This document shows, piece by piece, positions 22,489-33,406 of a stretch of DNA of 64,000 bases. Where the stretch lies: positions 324,581,186 to 324,645,185 of the forward strand of contig NC_058520.1 in assembly GCF_904849725.1 (NCBI RefSeq). Reading direction: 5' to 3'. Under the pieces are notes generated by a model. The model was given only the letters and a program-made list of their open reading frames with translations, ran no database searches and was not told where the DNA came from. A program made the position numbers and the translations under genes. How positions within the stretch are numbered: the stretch's first letter is position 1; each line of letters opens with the position of its first letter. The DNA comes from Hordeum vulgare subsp. vulgare. Lineage: Eukaryota > Streptophyta > Magnoliopsida > Poales > Poaceae.

Positions 22489-24238
22489 TGATACGTCTCC
22501 AACGTATCTATAATTTTTTATTGTTCGGTGCTATCGTATTACCATTATTGGATGTTTTACAATCATTTTGTGGTCATTTTATATCATTTTTTGGTACTAA
22601 CTTATTGACATAGTGCCCAGTGCCAGTTGCTGTTTTCTCCATGTTTTTAGATCGCAGGAAAACAATACCAAACAGAGTTCAAACACAGCGAAACTTTTTG
22701 TGTATTTTTTGGGCCAGAAGACATCCAGTGGGCCAGGATCGCACGTGAGGGGAGCTCCGATGGGAGCACAACCCACCAGGACGTGCTTGGGGGCCCAGGC
22801 GCGCCCCGGTGAGTTGTGCCCTCCTTGTTTGCCTCCCGCACCGCCTCTTTGCTCGATAAAGACCCCAATATTCAAGAAACCCTAAAGAGGGGACGAAAAT
22901 CAATTCCAGCCGCCGCAGAGTCCAGAAACACCAGATCAAATCTAGACACCATCACGGAGAGGTTCATCATGTCTATTGGTGCCTCTCCGATGATGCGTGA
23001 GTAGTTCTTTGTAGACCTATGGGTCCGTAGTTAGTAGCTAGATGGCTCCCTTTCTCTCTCTTGATTATCAATACAATGGTCTCTCGGAGATCCATATGAT
23101 GTAAGTATTTTTGCGGTTTGTTTGTTGGGATCTGATGAACTTTGAGTTTATGATCAGATCTATGTTTTTATCCATGAAAGTTATTTGAGTCTTCTTTGAT
23201 TTCTTATATGCATGATTGATTATAGCCTCGTATTTCTTCTCCGATATTTGGGTTTGTTTGGCCAACTTGATTTGTTTATCTTGCAATGGGAAGAGGTGCT
23301 TTGTGATGGGTTCGGTCTTACGGAGCTTGATTCAAGTGACAGAAAGGGAAACAACATGTATGTATCGTTTCTATTAAGGATAACAAGATGGGGTCTATTT
23401 CTACATAAATATATCTTGTCTACATCATGTCATCATTCTTATTACATTACTCCATTTTTACATGAACTTAATACTCTAGATGCATGCTAGATAGCGGTCG
23501 ATGTGTGGAGTAGTAGTAGTAGATGCAGGAAGGAGTCCGTCTAGTAATGTTGGACGTCATGCCTATATAATGATCATTGCCTCGATATCATCATGACTAT
23601 TTGAAGTTTTATCAATTGCCCAACAATAATTGTTTTCCCACCATTTGCTATTTTTCTCGAGAGAAGCCACTAGTGAAACCTACGGCCCCCGGGTCTCCTT
23701 TCATCATAATTGCCTTTGCGATCTATTTTACTTTGCTTTTATTTTGAGATTTATTAAACCAAAAATACAAAAATAGCTTGCTGCAATTTATTTGTTCAGT
23801 GATCTATTTATCCTATCTACCACTTTTACCTCACATTATTTGCCTATCTTGAGGCGCCCGAAAGGAATTTATGATGCCATTACCAGGGAAGATCAAGTTA
23901 AGATAGTCTCCTCCCAACATGCCAATTTCTGGCACCATTGCTGGGGAGGGTTTGACAACCCCTTTAACACATCGGGTTGTGAGTATTTGTTATTTGTGTG
24001 CAGGTGCTGTTTACGTGGTGTGAGGAGGTTATCCTACTAGTTCGATAACCTTTGTCTCACCACTGAGGGAAATACCTACCGTCGCTATACTGCATCATCC
24101 CTTCCTCTTTGGGGAAATACCGACGTAGTTCTAGCTGACATTAAAAGGATTTTTTGGCGCCATTTCTAGGGAGGATCTTCAACATCAACCAGGTTCCAAA
24201 TCACAAATCTCATCTCCTCTCAATTTACATTATTTGCC
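22489..24238 (+). mobile_element. Athila B: LTR (22489-24140) plus start of leader
   Basis: A second Athila-type LTR of a different subfamily starts TGATACGTCTCCAACGTATC at 22489 and ends GTAGTTCTAGCTGACA at 24140 (1652 bp). It has ATATCATTTTTTGGTACTAA where A has ATATTATTTTTGGGACTAA. It is followed by a degraded Asp-type PBS (TTTGGCGCCATTTCTAGGGA, about 24153) and about 60-80 bp of leader resembling that of Athila A (CAAATCTCATCTCCTCTCAA). No gag, pol or 3' LTR follows; the sequence turns into an inverted LTR fragment at about 24239. Confidence 0.75.
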
Positions 24239-24679
24239 ATGGCTCTCTCTAGCGGTGGCAGAAAAGTATTTTCATGGCTCTCTCTATTGGTTTCGGGATT
24301 TTTGGGAATTTATAGGCGAAAGAGGTAGGGAAAAGGAGTCAAGGGGGGCCCACGAGCCTGCTAGGTGCGCCCCCAGGGGCGCGCCTAGGGGCCTCGTGAC
24401 CTCCCACGAGACCTCCTGCCTTGGTTCTCAAGTCTTCTGGGTACATTCTGTTATGGAAAAAATCATCCCGCAAGTTTTACTCCGTTTGGACTCCATTTAA
24501 TATTCTTTTATGAAAAAGGTCAAAAACACGGAAAAACAGAAACTGACACTAGGCACTGAGTTCATAGTTTAGTCCCAAAAATGATATAAAAAGGCATATA
24601 AATGCACAAAATACATCCCAAGTTGATAATATAATAGCATGGAACAATAAAAAATTATAGATACGTTGGAGACGTATCA
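24239..24679 (-). repeat. Athila C: inverted fragment of an Athila-type LTR
   Basis: In reverse complement, 24679 opens TGATACGTCTCCAACGTATC and runs about 440 bp through TGTTCCATGCTATTATATTAT, the GGCGCGCCCC block and CGCCTATAAATTCCCAAAAA, then stops near GAGAGAGCCATGG. The intact terminus at 24679 abuts Copia LTR sequence, so it marks an insertion point. The other end joins Athila B leader at a short GCCATGGCTCTCT overlap. Confidence 0.75.
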
Positions 24680-24833
24680 ACCATTTAGGACAATCATCAT
24701 ACGATGAATAGTCCCACAAACAAGTCACATACTTGTCAATACACATCATTGTTAATGTTCAAGGACTATATTTATTCATAATCACATAGGAAATATCATC
24801 ATACATGATTGCCTCTAGGGCATATCTCCAACA
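24680..24833 (-). repeat. 5' LTR remnant of the minus-strand Copia element
   Basis: Only the first 154 bp of the LTR remain (reverse complement TGTTGGAGATATGCCCTAGAG ...), matching the start of the 3' LTR at 11872. The intact terminus and the ATGAG duplication at 24834-24838 show this is the true outer end of the element. Confidence 0.85.
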
Positions 24834-25646
24834 ATGAGTAGGTGGCTCTCTCTCAGAAAAATGGATCTGACAAGTGTGTGTGTGTGCGTGTTCTAAGTGC
24901 TTTCTCTCCGAATGAGAGTAGGTGGATGGGGGTATATATAGGCATCTCCCAAAATCCAACCGTTACAACATTATTTCCCAATTCGGTGACACCGAAATGA
25001 ATTTCGTTGGTACCGAGTTGCACTAAACGTGGCAACTTTTGAATTTTTGGTGATACCAATATATGAATCTCGGCGGTACCGATACGATGACGTCGTGCAA
25101 TTTCCAAATATCGGTGAGACCGATTTCAAACTCGAAAATTCCGATTCTTGAAATGTTTTCAATAGAAAGTTGGTCACTGAATATCGGTGGCACCAATGTG
25201 AAAGTTGGTGGTAGCGAGATGGTAGGGTTTGGCATAGGATTTGTCTTGTGGAAAATAGGTAGGGCTGAGTGGAAATAGTTGGTGGCATCAATTTTGCTGG
25301 TATAGCTTTGGACAGAGCTATCTTGTGGGAGAATGGCTGAGTATTTTAGGTGGCTACCTCTAAGCACTTGTGTGACCAATTCATCAAAATACTTCACCCA
25401 CTTTTAATAGTATTGCCTTTCCTATGGACTGAATGTGATTTCTCACAAATGTAAAATGTAGAGTCCTCTTGCTTGAAGCTTGAGATGATCCTAATCCTTT
25501 CCTTGCATCAAGAGGCTTCTCCTCACAATCCTATAGCCTAGGAAGCTTTGAAATTTTCTGAAATATACTTGGACAAGATCATTAGTCCAATGATGCATAT
25601 GTTGTGATCAATTGTCAAACCACCCGAGGGAGCAGTTGTGCTTTCA
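24834..25646 (-). repeat. 5' LTR of Sire1, segment 1 of 2 (LTR 5' part)
   Basis: In reverse complement 25646 opens TGAAAGCACAACTGCTCCC, like the LTR starts at 25983 and 36370. Within it are CGGTG/CACCG palindromic words (24980-25200), a minus-strand TATA box (TATATATA at 24933-24940) and an R-region-like CTCTGAGAGAGAGCCACCT. The first five bases are the ATGAG duplication; the LTR continues at 10488. Confidence 0.85.
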
Positions 25647-25969
25647 ATGCTCAAGTTCCTCAAGATAAATTTATGCATCATATCCTTGTTCATGATGATC
25701 TCTTGTCTCTTGAACATATTGTCTGCAAGAGTGAGTCTTGAACATGGAAATCCTTCATTCACATATATCTGATGCATATGGCCCTGATTTACTTGACTTG
25801 TCTTGTCCTTCTACCATTTGTGTGCCCATGCAGTCCAAAGCAACTATCCTTTAAAAAGGGATTGCACACATTTAGGGGGAGCTTCTATTAGTCATATATC
25901 TCTCAAAACTATCATATTCTAATGCCTATCTTTATTTGAAGCTTTGATTGTATGTTGTCACCAATTACC

Positions 25970-25982
25970 AAAAAGGGGAGAT
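25970..25982 (+). other. Polypurine tract of Sire2
   Basis: AAAAAGGGGAGAT directly before TGAAAGCACATATAC; the identical tract precedes the Sire3 LTR at 36370. Confidence 0.8.
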
Positions 25983-27504
25983 TGAAAGCACATATACTCC
26001 CTTGGTGGTTTTCATAATTCATGACAACATACACTGTCTCTTGGACTAACACTTTTACCAAGCATATTCCAGGTATACTCCACATAGAGCATTGGCCAAA
26101 GGATTGTGAGGAGAAGCCCCTTGATGCAAGGAATGGAATAGGATTGGCTCAAGCTTGAAGAAAGAGGACTCTACAATTTATATTTGTGAGAAATCACTTT
26201 TGAGTCCATAGGAAAGCCAATACTATTAAAAGGGGGTGAGGTATTATGATGAATTGGTATCTCACGTGCTTAGAGATAGCCACCAAAAATACTCAGTCAT
26301 TCTCCCACAAAATCTGTGTCCAAAGCCCACATAGAAGAATCGGTGCCACCAAGTTTTCCCACTTGGCCCTACAGATTTTCCCAGTGATAGATCCTTTGCC
26401 AAACCGTAATCTCTCGGTAACACCAACATTCATATCGGTGCCACCGAATGCATGTGACCAAGTTTTGTTGAGAAGATTTCAAGAATCGGAATTTCCGAGT
26501 TTGAAATCGGTCTCACCGAGATTTGGAAACTACCCTAGGTCATTGTATCAGTAGCATCGAGATTCTTATACTGGTCTCATCGAGAATTCAAAAGTTGGCA
26601 CATTATTGCAACTCGGTACTAGAGAGATTCATTTCGGTGTCAACGAGTTGGGAAATAATGTTGTAACGGTTGGATTTTGGGTTATGCCTATATATACCGC
26701 TCCACCTCCTCTCATTTGCACAGGAAACACTCAGAACACACACACACACACTTGTCAGATCTATTTTTCTGAGAGAGAGCCACCTACTCATGTGTTGAGA
26801 TCAAGAGATTCCAATGCAACCATTTGAAACTTGAACTCTAGTCTCCCCAAGTTGCTTTCCACAAAATCAATCTCGCCTACCGATGCCAAATCTGTGAGAG
26901 AGTAATTGAGTGTTGAGGAGACTATCTTTTGAACCACAAGAGCAATGAGTTCATCGTTCTACCACATCTACTACCTTTTAGAGGGTGGTGCCTCCTAGAT
27001 TGGTTAGGTGTCGCTTGGGAGCCTCCTACTTTGTGTTATGGAGTTCAACCAAGAAATTTTTATGGTCAAGGAGATCGCCTACTTCATGAAGATCTACCAT
27101 GAGTTAGGCTAGTACTGTGTGGACGTAAGCCTTGGTTGAATAGACAAGGCTGCTTCTTCATGGACCCCTTGTGGGTGGAGGCTTCAGTGTACTCTCGTAG
27201 CTGTTACCCTCCGTGGGTTGAAGTCTCCACTAACATGGACGTACGATAGTGCCACCTATTGGAACCACGCCAAAAATCACCGTGTTCATGTTTGCATTTC
27301 ATCTTCCTAAACTCTATTGATTACTTACATGTGTAATGTCTTTACTTTCCGCTGCCATATTTCTTGACTAGCATGTGTAGGTTGCACTAGACTTGTTAGA
27401 ATTGGTAAAATCGGCCAACCATTAAAATTGGGAAAAGGGTAGGATTTAAAATTATGCAAGTAGTCTATTAACCCCCTATAGATACCCCTTATATCGATCC
27501 AACA
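25983..27504 (+). repeat. 3' LTR of Sire2
   Basis: This uninterrupted 1522 bp copy runs from TGAAAGCACATATAC to ATATCGATCCAACA. It is the reference for the two split LTRs of Sire1 and Sire3. It has palindromic CGGTG...CACCG words at 26340-26640, TATATATA at 26689-26696, an ACAC microsatellite at 26738, and the CAAGTAGTCTATTAACCCCC tail typical of Sirevirus LTR ends. Confidence 0.85.
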
Positions 27505-30500
27505 GTCACCCTTGATACTCGATAGTAGCTCCGCAGAGCTGCACAACTAAAGGGGAGTGAAGTGATGTGACGGGTCATGGCTTGTTGATGAGTTGATCGA
27601 GTCTTCGATGATAAAGCAGGGGCAACTGGGACTAGAGGGTCACTCGGGATCACTAGTCAACCTATACTAGGTATTTAATATTCACTAGCGTTCAACAACA
27701 GTTTAACGAAAACTTGATATGCATCAGGATAGGAGCTATCTAAAATAGTTGCAAAATACAATGCAAGCATGAGAGAGAAAGAATGGGTGATATAGCATGA
27801 TCAGGGGGTTGCTTGCCTTGTTGCTCTACTGTAAAAGGTTGGTCGTCACGGGGCAGTCATAGCCTGCAGAAGCGTCAGTTTAGGCGTCTACCAGAGAGAA
27901 GAGGGGAAGAAACAATAAATAAAAGCAAGCTGGTGCATCACTATGCATGACATGGCCATATGTAGTGCTAGGCATGAGCTAACACAATACTACACACCAT
28001 GGATGGAATCGGAAAATATATGAGGATATTTTCGGGGTCTCTGGCTAGTACTGAACTGTGGGGACCCTGACTTACGAGTCGAGATCACCGTGCTGAGTGA
28101 TCCCAGTGATCAATGCTCACCGAACACAGATACCGAATAAAAGAGTCTTACATCCATACATACCGTTTGATACAACAAAATAACCACTTCGGTCGAGTCT
28201 TACATAAGTAGGGCCTTAAAGGCCTACACTTGAAACCGAACCAATAGCGGAATTATTGGTTGAAAGCGTGAACCCATGCCATCAGCCTTAACCTACAGGC
28301 ATTCTAACTGGGAAGCATCCTTGCTCGCAAGAACTTCACCAAGTTAATCTTCACCATGTTTTGTTCTTTCATACCTGGTCAATGAAGTAACCAGTGGCAA
28401 GCCAATGAGTACTTTGAATGTACTCGCAAACAGCGCATGACATGAACAATGAAAGTGAAGGATAACCATATCATGCATCTTTAGTGTATCTCATATGGGT
28501 GGAAGGATCATGAATATGCATCAAGTTAAAGAATTACTCTTGAAGAACATGTTACAGATATCAATATATCTGTTGAGGGCTGAACCATCCGGGTTCACCC
28601 TATATGCCAAGTCACCGAGCTTGGTCATATTCTCATTATATCAGTTGAGGGCTGAACCATCCGGGTTCACCCTATATGCCAAGTCACCAAACTTGGTCAT
28701 ATTATTACTTTCGTAACAACACCTTTTTCCAACACCACACACAAACTCACGCACACTTGGTTTATGCGGAAATATCAGGATGTAGTTTAAGAAGGATTAC
28801 CCAACTGTCCTTGACCATGGACACGGCTATTCGAATAGTTTACACTCTGCAGAGGTAGTACGCTGGACCCACGAGATCCGAGAAACTTCCGTGTCATCCA
28901 CGACTCGCGATATATCACATACCCGAGGTAAGTACCCGATCAATGCCTTTCCCCTGACGATACTAGACAAAAAGGTCCACTCGATTGGTACCCAGCCCAC
29001 ATGTTGTACGTCTTACGAGCTCCAACTCTGGACTGTACCAACCATGCGGGGACCAACAGTGTGACTGGAACTCATAAAAAGGGCATAGTCGTCCTACCCG
29101 TCATGACCCCATCACGAGAGTGACCACACATCACTCCCGCCACTAGTAATGTGGCTCTTTGCTAGCACCTACCAGAGTAATTAACATAGCCCCGTCCCAT
29201 AAGGGGTATCATGGGCCACCCCCTGCTCGGGCGAGAGCACCGGCGAGCTCAGGAGGCTGCGCTGCCTCCATTCCCACACACATCACCTGCAGAGGGGCTG
29301 TCATAGGGGAGCTGGCGCGCATCTGCGGGAGGCCGACGACGGCAGCTCCCCACTGCGAAGAAGAGGAGGAGAGGAGAGGTCCAGGGGAGGCCCCGGGGTT
29401 CGGGGTGACTGGGGAAGGCACAAGGGAGAGGGGGAGCGTCCCGGGGTGCTTGGATTCGAGCAGAGGCCGTTGGGGAAGCTTCGGCCATGCCGGCCATGGA
29501 GAAGGGGAGGAGAGCTTAGGAGAGAGTGGGGGCTAGAGGGGTTCCAGGGAGAGAGGAGAAGCCAAATGGGAGCCACGGAGGCTCGGGGAAGAGAAGGGAA
29601 GAGGGAAGAGACGGAGGGAGAGCTTGGGGCTCTCTGGAGCTTCCTGGCATGGGCAAGGACACGTGCCCCTGGGCACCTTGGAGCCTAGCCAGCGCCGGGG
29701 AGGAGCTTGGACCAGTCAAATGGGGTTCCCGGGTGCTCAGAGACATGCTGCAATGGTGGGACACGCCCTGGAGAAAGAAGACAAGGTGCAGAGCACCGTT
29801 TCTGCACACCAGGGAGGTGGTCACCATGGCCACCCACGTCCACATGGCACACAAGACCAGTCAAACATGTCTGGCACGTAGGGCACCCATGCAGGAGGGA
29901 GACTCTGGAATTTGGAAGCATTTGACGTTGGTTAGAGATTAGTTTGACTGCTGTTAAGTTTGCAACAGCAAACTTAAGGTGGGCAGATAGGGCACTAACT
30001 TGAGAGATACTGGAAGAAAAGCATGTCTAGGAGTCTTAGGCATGGAAGGACTTCGTTACTGCAAAGTTTCAGCTCAAACAAAGGAGGGTAGCTACTACTT
30101 GCTGTTCAAAGCCATGATTGAGCCAGAAATCTATTTGTAGAAGTGCTGCTCATTTTCTCCACATGAGCATGCCATATCTTTGTTCTAAATGAAGCCTTGG
30201 CATATAATAGATGCTATGGAAAGAGTTGGGGGTGATAGCATAAGCAGAAGAATGGAAAGAGGTAAAACAGTGCTGCCAAGGGTGAAAATGAGAGAAGTTA
30301 CAAAGGGTCCTTCCCCAATAATTGACCGGTGGCCATGGGAAAGTTACTGGAGGTAAAAATGACTATGTGAGGTTGTGGTAGAAAATTGAGCTCAAGGGTA
30401 AAAGTGAAAGGGGTAAAAGAAGCCAATTTAGTCAGTGCACACAAGGTGTTTGATATGTGATTGGGCTACCAGATGAATTCCAATGGCTATGAAACTTAAG

Positions 30501-33406
30501 AGGGTCAGATAATAGATGAAAATAGGCTTGCACACCAAATTTGGGATTTGCTGGAGAAGGTTTCCAATGTAGACTTGAAAAACCCTAGAAATGGGAAGAA
30601 ATGGGTTTATGCTTAGAACCCTATTCAAATAAATTCCCACAAATCCAATATTTGGTGTAGGGGCATTCTTTGAGCATTAAGGCATGCACAAAATGAGGTC
30701 AATTGGATAAACTTTATAATGTAAAGTTTACAAAAGTCAGAAATCAACAGAGAGGGTTTTGAGGGTCTTAGGACAAGTTCTTTTATTCTCCTTGGTGTAC
30801 CACTTGGTGTGGATGCCTTATTGGAGTATTAGAACATGTCCACCAATTTTGAGCACAATTGGAGACACTTTACAATGTAGAGTTGCTCAAATTTGATTCT
30901 AGACAGAAAGGGTTCAGATGGATTAGGGGAGCCAAATCAACTTGGATTAAAATGAAACTTGGCAAGATCATCAATAATATCATAGATGACATGCTAGAAT
31001 TTTACTGGAATTTATTGAAAATATGTTTCATAGAAATATTCCAAAAGCTTGAAATAGGCAGGAATGGTTTTGGAGGGATTTGCCCGATATTTTGAACATG
31101 ACCATGTGTTTAAACTCATAAATATGGAATAAATATATCCACTCAGTGTCCCTAAATTTTCTTAAATATTTTGAAAGCAATAAAAATAACTTTCCTTCAT
31201 AGGAGAACATTTCTGGCCTCGCAGAAAGGCTTTTAAATAAAATAATAAAATAACTTCTAAAAGAGTAATATGATGGTTTTTGGAAGACATTTTGATAATA
31301 GGTTTTAAATAAAATAATTGGTGCAAAAGAAATTCCCTAATTTGAGGACCTGTAGTACAAACCTCATCTTAGGGGTTTAAATTTTAATTCAAAGAAATTC
31401 TTTTTGGTGAAACTAATATTTGGTGAAAATAGATATTTATCCTAAACACATGGCATGATCATTAGGCAGGAGATCATGGAATGAGGAGGTGAGTTGGAAG
31501 ATAGAGAGAATTATTGGGGAGCAATCACATGCACTCAAGCAAACATGCAAACAATAGTCACTCCAAGCATCACATGCATTCACAAAAAAATTTAATTGGT
31601 CCTAAAATTTTGAAATAAGTTAATTCGGCAGGAAGGCCAAAAACTGGGTGTTACACGAACAAATGAATCATGGAGGAAAGTTCCATGTTCATCATGCTAC
31701 ACCATGTGGTAGATGAATAGAGAGTGTATTTGGATTTGTGTGATTTTTTGATCAACTTTCATATATAAATTATTTTCATGTGAGTCATAGATCATTTTAT
31801 ATGATTTTTCAAAGTTTTAATAATATTTTAAATTTATAAAATTGATGTTAATTTGAAATTTAAATAGGGAAAATGCTGGGTGCACCCGACACGGTAACAA
31901 GGGCTGACAGGGGGCCCAGGTGACTGGTCAACCGACCAATCAACAAAGGCTGACTCGTGGGCCCTCGTGCTGATTCAACACATGAATCGGCCAGCTCTAT
32001 CCACTAGAAGAGTGGAAGGGCCCCATGAGTCAGTGACTGTAGCTAATTAGGGAGATTATTTTTAATCAGAAGTTTAACTAAACGGGTGGGGCCCCTTGTC
32101 AGTGGTAGTTTAGTCTAATTTTATGAACCAATTAGCCCTAACTAATTTTAATGGCTCGTTCCCACGGGTCAATGACCCAAGGTGTGGTGGCTAGAACCGG
32201 CGACCATAGTGAGCGATGAAGGGATGCTTGCGACGCCTCCAACGACCAACCGGACGAAGACCAGTCCCTATGAGACGCGCGTGATGCGGCGGGCCCGTTC
32301 GTGCTAGCTGCGCTAGGAGGGGATGGTCGGAGCAAGCGCACCATCATCCATGGCGATGGTGGCCGATCGAAAGCGACAACGGCTGAAGTGGAGAGGCAAC
32401 AACTAGCGCTTGGCGGCGTCTTGAGCAGCAGCGCGAGCACGAGCGCAGTCGGCGCTGCGAGGTGCAGCAGCACGCAGCACGGACTCCGACAATCTGTCGT
32501 GGCCGCGGTTGCGCGTGATGACGGGGGCAGAGGAAAGGGGGAACGACCTGGCGCTCACCTGGGTTGAACAGGGGAGGGGGTGGTGAGGCTCGATGGTGCC
32601 GTTGGGGAGGAGGTCGAGGATGGCGATGGTGGAGCGGTCCGATTACGGTGAGCTCCTTCGGGCGAGCTCGAGCCCAAGCTCGGGGGAGGGGAAAGGGGCG
32701 AGAGGGAGAGGTTTTAGAGTTAGGGTTCAACTGTAGGGTGGGGGAGGGTCCTTGTAGCCGTCCAAGGGGGTTGGATGGCCGACGCGTGTCCGTCCACGCC
32801 ATGGACGCCCGACCGGTGTCCACATCTCCCCTGACGAGCAGGAGGTTGGGGACGATGGAGATATGTGGGATGGGTGTGTAGCTGGGCTGGATGGCCTAAG
32901 TGCATAGTGCACTTAGGCCATTTTATGGTATTTCTTTTTTTTCCTTTCTCTCTTTGTTTGTTTTTGTTTTTTATTTTCTTTTGTAATAATATGGTGTTTT
33001 TAAAATATTGGAACTCGCCCATAATTCCTATTGCATTATATGGTACTGTCACAAAATGAATTGGGGGCATTTGGAAGGTGTGGGTATTTTCTAGAATTCA
33101 AAAGGTATTTAACTATTTTTTTGGCCTCTGTTATTATTATTTTGAGGTACGTAAATACTTCGGAAAAATATGGTTTCAACTTTATGATCACTAGGTGAAT
33201 ATTTGCAAGGCCACCATGATATTAGTTTTCATGTTGGGCAAAATATTTAATCCACTTATTAGAAGTAGTTTGAATTTCAAAGGGAATTTGTAATAAGGTA
33301 TGATTCAAATATTGATCAAGCACTTTTTAGCAAAAGCATTTAGCTTAAACTTGGCCATCACTGTAGCTTAATTAAAATGATTACCATAGAATCGAGGGGT
33401 GTCACA
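27505..33406 (-). mobile_element. X-outer: large solo-LTR-like element, left part outside the window
   Basis: Read on the minus strand it starts TGTGACACCCCTCGATTC at 33406, passes a GC-rich core (32150-32880), continues left, is interrupted by X2 (28057-31655), resumes at 28056 and reaches 27505, where Sire2 cuts it. The 27780-27850 part in reverse complement holds GAGCAACAAGGCAAGCAACC, shared with X3 at 7333, so it belongs to the same group. Start TGTGACACCCC and the absence of any LTR pair, PBS or coding region argue for a solo LTR of about 4 kb. It interrupts Sire3 pol at 33407. ORFs in the GC-rich core occur on both strands and are not supported. Confidence 0.65.
28057..31655 (-). mobile_element. 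X2: 3.6 kb solo-LTR-like element inside X-outer, TSD TGAAC/CGAAC
   Basis: Ends on the minus strand are TGTAACACCCAGTTTTTGG (31655) and GGGTCCCCACA (28057). The flanks are TGAAC (28052-28056) and CGAAC (31656-31660), a 5-bp duplication with one transition. The terminus pattern TGTNACAYCC...GGGTCCCSACA is shared with X3, and the reverse complement contains the CTATTCGAATAGCCGTGTCC word found in X3 at 8179. The GC-rich core is at 29170-29720. A 74-bp unit (GGGCTGAACCATCCGGGTTC...) is duplicated in tandem at 28570-28710. No coding region is supported. Confidence 0.75.

Larger units (their letters stand above)
10489..24833 (-). mobile_element. Minus-strand Copia element (Angela-related LTR start), TSD ATGAG, with nested Athila-type insertions
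   Basis: Outer ends are TGTTGGGTTCTACC at 10489 and ATATCTCCAACA ending at 24833; both flanks carry ATGAG (10484-10488 and 24834-24838). The reverse-complement LTR start TGTTGGAGATATGCCCTAGAG resembles Angela/BARE/WIS but diverges soon after. The minus-strand order is 5' LTR (only 154 bp left at 24680-24833), leader, gag, zinc knuckle and protease, integrase, RT, RNase H, polypurine tract, 3' LTR (10489-11872). The block 16292-24679 is Athila-type DNA inserted in the leader and 5' LTR, accompanied by loss of the PBS and most of the 5' LTR. The interrupted coding regions show it is defective. Confidence 0.85.
1192..25646 (-). mobile_element. Sire1: minus-strand Sirevirus-type Copia element, interrupted three times and lacking pol
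   Basis: Read on the minus strand the element starts with a 5' LTR (25646 down to 9772, interrupted), an initiator-Met-type primer binding site at 9757-9771, gag (from 9718, interrupted by X3, resuming at 5313), a gag-adjacent spacer to about 3490, a 3' non-coding region, and an accessory ORF at 1891-1206. The 3' LTR lies left of the window, behind the Tat-like insertion ending at 1191. No protease, integrase, RT or RNase H is visible between gag and the 3' region, so the copy is non-autonomous or internally deleted. Insertions inside it are X3 (5314-9354), the Copia element (10489-24833) and the Tat-like element (to 1191). It was itself inserted into Sire2 at 25646/25647. Confidence 0.8.
25647..27504 (+). 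mobile_element. Sire2: 3' end of a plus-strand Sirevirus
   Basis: The 336 bp internal end (25647-25982) is collinear with 36020-36369 of Sire3: both have TTTATGCATCATATCCTT, TTTAGGGGGAGCTT and AATGCCTATCTTTATTTGAAG. The polypurine tract and a full LTR follow. The upstream part was displaced leftwards by the insertion of Sire1 and lies outside the window. The first bases ATGCT (25647-25651) are the predicted TSD copy of Sire1. The element itself sits in X-outer, with GTCAC (27505-27509) as its predicted right TSD. Confidence 0.8.

Noticed and set aside
29159..29942. Possible host gene in the GC-rich block of X2
   Set aside because: Long ORFs exist in several frames on both strands, as expected from high GC; no domain, start context or splice pattern is consistent, and the block lies within a bracketed transposon.
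27505..33406. One two-LTR element with X2 as its interior
   Set aside because: X2 has its own termini and 5-bp duplication, both parts are the same type of LTR-like sequence, and there is no PBS or tract between them. A nested pair of solo LTRs is simpler.
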